NCBI GenBank assembly: GCA_965178525.1 | Contig: CBCXVS010000085.1 | Span: forward strand, 1-25,030 | DNA length: 25,030 nucleotides | Reading direction: 5' to 3' | DNA from: CBCXVS01 sp965178525 | GTDB taxonomy: Bacteria > Tectomicrobia > Entotheonellia > Entotheonellales > Entotheonellaceae | In this document: piece after piece, positions 23,947-25,030 of the stretch | Layout of the letters: the number at the start of each line of letters is the position of its first letter | Position numbering within the stretch: position 1 is the first letter of the stretch | Translations under genes and position numbers: made by a program | The notes under the pieces: model-generated | The model's input: the letters and a program-made list of their open reading frames with translations, nothing else | Told to the model about the DNA's origin: nothing | The model's database searches: none

Positions 23947-24783
23947 TTAATATACAGCCATCGGTCCCGACACGCCCCGCAACGTGTGTTCCCCTAACGC
24001 CTGGCATTCGAAATAGCCCTGGACCAATCGATGGGTGGCCTCACTCATGACGACGGTGTCAGCCCTAGCAAAGCCCTGAAGTCGGGCCGCCACATTGGGC
24101 GTTTCTCCAAGCGCCAATTGCTCTTGTTTGCTCTCGCCACCCATTTCGCCCACCACGACGAGGCCGGTGTGAATGCCGAGACGCACCGCCAATCGCACGC
24201 CTTTTTCCGGCGACAGTTGGGTATTGAGCGCAGCGATCGCATCCACCATACCGAGTCCGGCCCGCACGGCCCGCTGGGCATCATCTTCATGCGCCTGAGG
24301 ATAACCGAAATAGATGAGTAAGCCATCACCGAGATACTGGGCGACATGGCCATCGAAACGTTGGATCACAGTGTCACAGGTGGCTTGATAGGACCGGATC
24401 ACCTCTCGGAGCTCTTCTGGATCAAGTTGTGAGGAGAGTTGCGTCGACTCGACCAGATCACAGAACATCACGGTCAATTGCCGGCGTTCCGCGTCGGGTG
24501 TATGGACGTCAAGGGATGCTCCAGCTTGGGAGGTCGGAGCGACCTGCGTGTTAGTGTGTGACGTGAGCTGACCTGGAGCTGGGCTCGTCTCTGTACTGCC
24601 GGTCCAGACGAGGACTCGGTTGTCTTCATCCACGGCCAGACGCTTCGAGTAGATGAGTTCTTCTTTCAGGTCTTCGAGGAAGTCATCATCGAGGCTGAAC
24701 TGCCGCCTGAGCACCCGATACGACACGCGCTCTTCACGTTGGAGCAAGTCGATGACTTGGGGCAGTATCTCATAGAAGTCCAT
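23947..24783 (-). CDS. Class III adenylate/guanylate cyclase-domain protein (5' half of a split fusion)
   Basis: 278 residues from the ATG at 24783 (GGAGG 7 bases upstream). An N-terminal ~65-residue domain (MDFYEILPQVIDLLQREERVSYRVLRRQF) precedes a Ser/Thr/Pro-rich linker and a class III cyclase homology domain. Metal-binding Asp residues are D109 in VMFCDLVEST and D153 in YLGDGLLIYFG, and GETPNVAARLQ carries the transition-state residues. It ends with GVSGPMAVY and TAA, where full-length homologues continue through VLQESG into an AAA-TPR portion. That portion is present in the same frame immediately downstream. Product and cyclic-nucleotide specificity are not determined. Confidence 0.87.
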   Translation of the reverse strand: MDFYEILPQVIDLLQREERVSYRVLRRQFSLDDDFLEDLKEELIYSKRLAVDEDNRVLVWTGSTETSPAPGQLTSHTNTQVAPTSQAGASLDVHTPDAERRQLTVMFCDLVESTQLSSQLDPEELREVIRSYQATCDTVIQRFDGHVAQYLGDGLLIYFGYPQAHEDDAQRAVRAGLGMVDAIAALNTQLSPEKGVRLAVRLGIHTGLVVVGEMGGESKQEQLALGETPNVAARLQGFARADTVVMSEATHRLVQGYFECQALGEHTLRGVSGPMAVY

Positions 24784-24872
24784 GACGAACCTCCGATGCG
24801 TCAAGTGGTCTGAGACAGATCAATTCACGTTCGCTATCTTAGCAAAACACGGCACCGGTCTCCATCCACCTC

Positions 24873-25030
24873 TCAAAGATGAGCTGAGAATTCATCTGCC
24901 TCGTTGGCCTCCTCGCCATCGTCAACATCATTGCCGAGTTCGGGGAGTTCGTCCTCTAGACCGAAGTTCCCCTGGCAGAATAGGCGGAGGGTTAAGTAGA
25001 TCAACAGGTTGGCCCAATTCAAAAGTCCAT
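24873..25030 (-). CDS. C-terminal part of an unrecognised protein, runs off the window
   Basis: An open frame of 51 residues running to the window edge, ending at TGA (24873-24875). It begins with a hydrophobic segment (NWANLLIYLTLRLF), then an acidic tail (LEDELPELGNDVDDGEEANEADEF). No family is recognised; transposase or membrane protein ends are possible. The 97-base gap to the cyclase start shows no other gene. Confidence 0.4.
   Translation of the reverse strand, partial: GLLNWANLLIYLTLRLFCQGNFGLEDELPELGNDVDDGEEANEADEFSAHL

Noticed and set aside
1..25030. CRISPR arrays, tRNA, rRNA
   Set aside because: No regularly spaced direct repeats and no tRNA- or rRNA-like segments were noticed by eye.

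Overview
The window reads as a GC-rich bacterial chromosome or metagenome contig full of accessory catabolic genes. Gene content (cobalt-type nitrile hydratase, several amidases, an LLM-family flavin/F420 oxidoreductase, DUF2071, AroM, and a class III cyclase–AAA–TPR protein) fits a large-genome soil or sponge-associated lineage such as Tectomicrobia/Entotheonella or a related proteobacterium. That placement is inference from content alone; no rRNA, tRNA or CRISPR was seen.

Left region (1–3850, + strand): a 5'-truncated adenosine deaminase remnant, nitrile hydratase beta then alpha, an ACMSD-like amidohydrolase broken by two in-frame TAG codons, a frameshifted FmdB-like zinc-ribbon gene and a 31-codon short-chain dehydrogenase scrap. 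A pair of 74-bp inverted repeats (69/74 identical) brackets the nitrile hydratase alpha gene. Region 3854–6451 (- strand) is a three-gene operon: intradiol dioxygenase, HpPgdA/PuuE-type deacetylase, DUF2071. It diverges from a frameshifted DsbA/FrnE-like gene across a promoter region holding two adjacent 13-bp palindromes.

Centre (7516–11378, - strand): an LLM oxidoreductase lies downstream of the most unusual gene here, a ~923-residue fusion of a 12-helix MFS transporter, a complete D-2-hydroxyacid-dehydrogenase-like module that has lost two of three catalytic residues, and two tandem PilZ domains with c-di-GMP-binding motifs. It may be a c-di-GMP- and NAD-responsive transporter.

Right-centre (11770–20230): AroM-like protein; a divergent operon of a 59-residue GatC/AtzG-like protein, an amidase-signature enzyme and an asparaginase-family enzyme; a PfkB-family protein lacking the catalytic Asp; a class IV PLP aminotransferase; a Gfo/Idh/MocA oxidoreductase; and a second amidase. 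With the nitrile hydratase (nitrile to amide), the amidases (amide to acid plus ammonia) and a possible cyclic-imide hydrolase, the window has a theme of freeing nitrogen from nitriles, amides and imides.

Right end (20440–25030, - strand): a small DUF5678-like protein overlapping a retropepsin-like aspartyl protease; a class III cyclase and an AAA–TPR protein that look like one gene split by a single TAA; and the C-terminus of an unrecognised protein. At least five genes are interrupted by stops or single-base frameshifts, and a sixth (ada) is truncated, so either local gene decay or assembly error is at work.
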